Assembly: GCA_003156795.1 (NCBI GenBank)
Contig: PMHU01000072.1
Coordinates: 1-6,785, forward strand
Reading direction: 5' to 3'
Source of the DNA: Acidimicrobiaceae bacterium
Lineage (GTDB): Bacteria; Actinomycetota; Acidimicrobiia; Acidimicrobiales; Palsa-688
Length of the DNA: 6,785 nucleotides
Shown one piece after another: positions 5,156-6,785 of this stretch. Position numbers and translations under genes: made by a program. Every line of letters starts with the position of its first letter. The stretch's first letter is position 1. A model generated the notes under the pieces. That model was not told where the DNA came from. It saw nothing but the letters and a program-made list of their open reading frames with translations, and searched no databases.

Positions 5156-6785
5156 GTGGTGGCCCCCGCTGTCCTGCAAACGGTCCCGAGGCCCAAGCGG
5201 GTCGCCCTGCCCCGCGGAATCGGTGGGCGGCGGGCCTACAGCCCGCGACACGCAGTGCGATCCGCGGCCGGCGGGCGCGGCCCGGCCGGCCCGGTGGCGG
5301 CGTTTCTGACGTATGGCGTCCTGGCCGGCCTGGCCTACTGGCCCGTGTCGCCGGTCTCCTCCACGCGGATACCCGGCTGCGGCTGCCACGATCCCGCCCA
5401 GGAGGTGTGGTTCCTGGCCTGGCCCGCCTACGCGCTGGCGCATGCCCACAGTCTCTTCTACACGAACTGGATCGAGTTCCCCCACGGCGTCGACCTCGCG
5501 ACGAACACCTCCATGCCGCTTCTGGGCGTACTCGGCATCCCGATAACGGAATGGATCGGCCCTGTCGCGACCTACAACCTCATGCTCCGCCTCGGGATCG
5601 TATTGTCTGCGGGCGCGGCGTTCCTCGTGCTGCGCCGTTGGACGAGCTGGACCCCCGCGGCGTTCATCGGTGGGCTCGTCTACGGGTTCTCGCCCTTCAT
5701 GGTCGGTGAGGGGCTCGGTCACGCCTTTCTGGTCTTCCTGCCGTTTCCACCAGTCCTCTTCCTGCTCGCCGAGCGGGTTGTTACCGGCGCGGGAAGGCCG
5801 TTGGCCACGGGCGTCGTGCTCGGTCTGGTCGCCTCCTTGCAATACTTCGTCTCACCAGAAGTCCTGATCACCACGGGTCTCGTTGCCGTAGTCGGTGCCG
5901 TGATCGCGATCCTGGGGGGGCGGATCCACATCCGCCGCCGGGTCCCATGGCTGCTTCGGGCGCTGGGCCCCGCGGCGCTGGTGTTTCTCTGTCTCACCGG
6001 TTATCCGATCTGGGCCGCTCTGCGCGGACGCCAACACATCGTCGGCCCGCCTCATGCCGTGGCCGGCCTAGCCAAATACCACGCCGACCTGTTGAGCGCC
6101 ATCATTCCGACACAGAGCGAGCGCATCGCTCCGTTCGGTCTGTGGGCCACCGGCAATCGCCTCACCGGTTATGACATCACCGAGACCGGCGCCTACATCG
6201 GGATCCCCCTTCTGATATTGCTCACCGTTGTCGTCGTGAAGTGCTGGGGTGATCATCGGGTTCGTTTGGCGACGATCATGCTCGTCGTCAGCTACACCCT
6301 GTCGTTGGGAGGGCATCTCGAGGTCAACGGCTTCAACACTCACGTGCCGCTACCTTTCGACCTTCTCGACCGACTACCCGTCTTGCAGGGGGCGGCATCG
6401 GGCCGGTTCTCTCTTTTCAGCGCGTTCTTCCTCGCCGTACTGCTGGCGATCGGGCTCGACCATGCTCACCGCCGCGGGATACGGCGCCCGGACGGACGGC
6501 CGGGTGCTCACAGTGGTGCCTTGGCACTCGTAGCCGTAGCCGTCTGCTTGGTGCCGCTACTCCCGAACTACCCCTATCGTGAGGTCGAGACCAGCGTGCC
6601 GCCGTACTTCAACTCGGCTGCGGCCGATCGCATCCCGCAGAGCAGCGTGGTGCTGGCCTACCCCTATCCCTACACACCGGACGACCAGGCCATGCTCTGG
6701 GCGGCCGACGCGCACATGCGTTTCCGGATCATCGGCGGTCAGGCGGCCATCCCCGGCCCCAACGGCCGGACGACGTCGGCACCCG
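5156..6785 (+). CDS. Polytopic membrane protein resembling GT-C glycosyltransferases, partial at the right edge
   Basis: The frame is open from the glycosyltransferase stop to the window end, giving 543 residues with no stop. About a dozen hydrophobic segments are visible, including roughly 47-64, 137-160, 187-205, 216-232, 236-254, 264-286, 345-361, 369-385, 416-434 and 453-470. After the first membrane segment comes CGCHDPAQEVWFLAWP (residues 75-90); an acidic residue in this first outer loop (Asp79 here) is where GT-C enzymes keep their catalytic acid. Other strong motifs are FPHGVDLATNTSMPLLG (108-124), YGFSPFMVGEGLGH (176-189) and, past the last visible helix, VVLAYPYPYTPDDQAMLW (498-515). 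GT-C enzymes use lipid-linked sugars outside the membrane; that role here is inferred. The start is uncertain: GTG at 5156 or 5159 are the earliest in-frame choices, without a clear ribosome site; GTG at 5294 is another. The tight spacing puts it in one operon with the preceding gene. Confidence 0.8.
   Translation, partial: MVAPAVLQTVPRPKRVALPRGIGGRRAYSPRHAVRSAAGGRGPAGPVAAFLTYGVLAGLAYWPVSPVSSTRIPGCGCHDPAQEVWFLAWPAYALAHAHSLFYTNWIEFPHGVDLATNTSMPLLGVLGIPITEWIGPVATYNLMLRLGIVLSAGAAFLVLRRWTSWTPAAFIGGLVYGFSPFMVGEGLGHAFLVFLPFPPVLFLLAERVVTGAGRPLATGVVLGLVASLQYFVSPEVLITTGLVAVVGAVIAILGGRIHIRRRVPWLLRALGPAALVFLCLTGYPIWAALRGRQHIVGPPHAVAGLAKYHADLLSAIIPTQSERIAPFGLWATGNRLTGYDITETGAYIGIPLLILLTVVVVKCWGDHRVRLATIMLVVSYTLSLGGHLEVNGFNTHVPLPFDLLDRLPVLQGAASGRFSLFSAFFLAVLLAIGLDHAHRRGIRRPDGRPGAHSGALALVAVAVCLVPLLPNYPYREVETSVPPYFNSAAADRIPQSSVVLAYPYPYTPDDQAMLWAADAHMRFRIIGGQAAIPGPNGRTTSAP

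Noticed and set aside
5102..5842. Minus-strand open frame (246 codons) opposite the GT-C-like gene
   Set aside because: It is strongly charged and repetitive in Arg, Gly, Asp and Glu, the usual antisense image of a hydrophobic plus-strand protein.

Overview
The window is GC-rich and uses GTG and TTG starts freely. Its protein families (BlaI-type repressor with a short M56 peptidase, DUF2231-like and COG4705-like membrane proteins, a GT-A/GT4 fusion, a large polytopic GT-C-like protein) point to a high-GC actinobacterium. I cannot name a genus or species.

Layout. Positions 1-1002 hold two minus-strand membrane-protein genes. A DUF2231-like gene (1002..421) overlaps the start of a COG4705-like gene (424..1) by the four bases GTGA. 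The second gene runs off the left edge and is split between two frames by an apparent single-base deletion near position 224. Positions 1003-1136 form a divergent intergenic region with a perfect dyad, TACTACA-N4-TGTAGTA, at 1077-1094, which matches the type of operator bound by BlaI/MecI repressors. To its right, on the plus strand, a BlaI-family repressor (1137..1496, TTG start) overlaps by ATGA a short BlaR1-like M56 membrane metallopeptidase (1493..2386). The likely logic is a repressor plus membrane protease that controls itself, and possibly also the divergent membrane-protein pair.

Positions 2387-2711 (325 bases) contain no convincing gene. They hold a short direct repeat, a predicted three-stem RNA fold that closes on a run of four T (2436-2511), and an 8-bp inverted repeat just before the next gene.

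Positions 2712-6785 are a surface-glycan module on the plus strand. An 811-residue protein fuses an N-terminal GT-A glycosyltransferase (DPD motif) to a C-terminal GT4 glycosyltransferase. Eight bases after it begins a large multi-spanning membrane protein, which continues past the right edge and resembles GT-C glycosyltransferases. The two probably act together in building an extracellular polysaccharide or glycoconjugate; the sugars and acceptor cannot be read from the sequence.

I see no rRNA, tRNA, CRISPR array, transposase or attachment site. I did not find a clearly new biological system. The items most worth a second look are the operator dyad, the frameshifted gene, the structured intergenic element, and the GT4 domain with Asp in place of its second motif glutamate.
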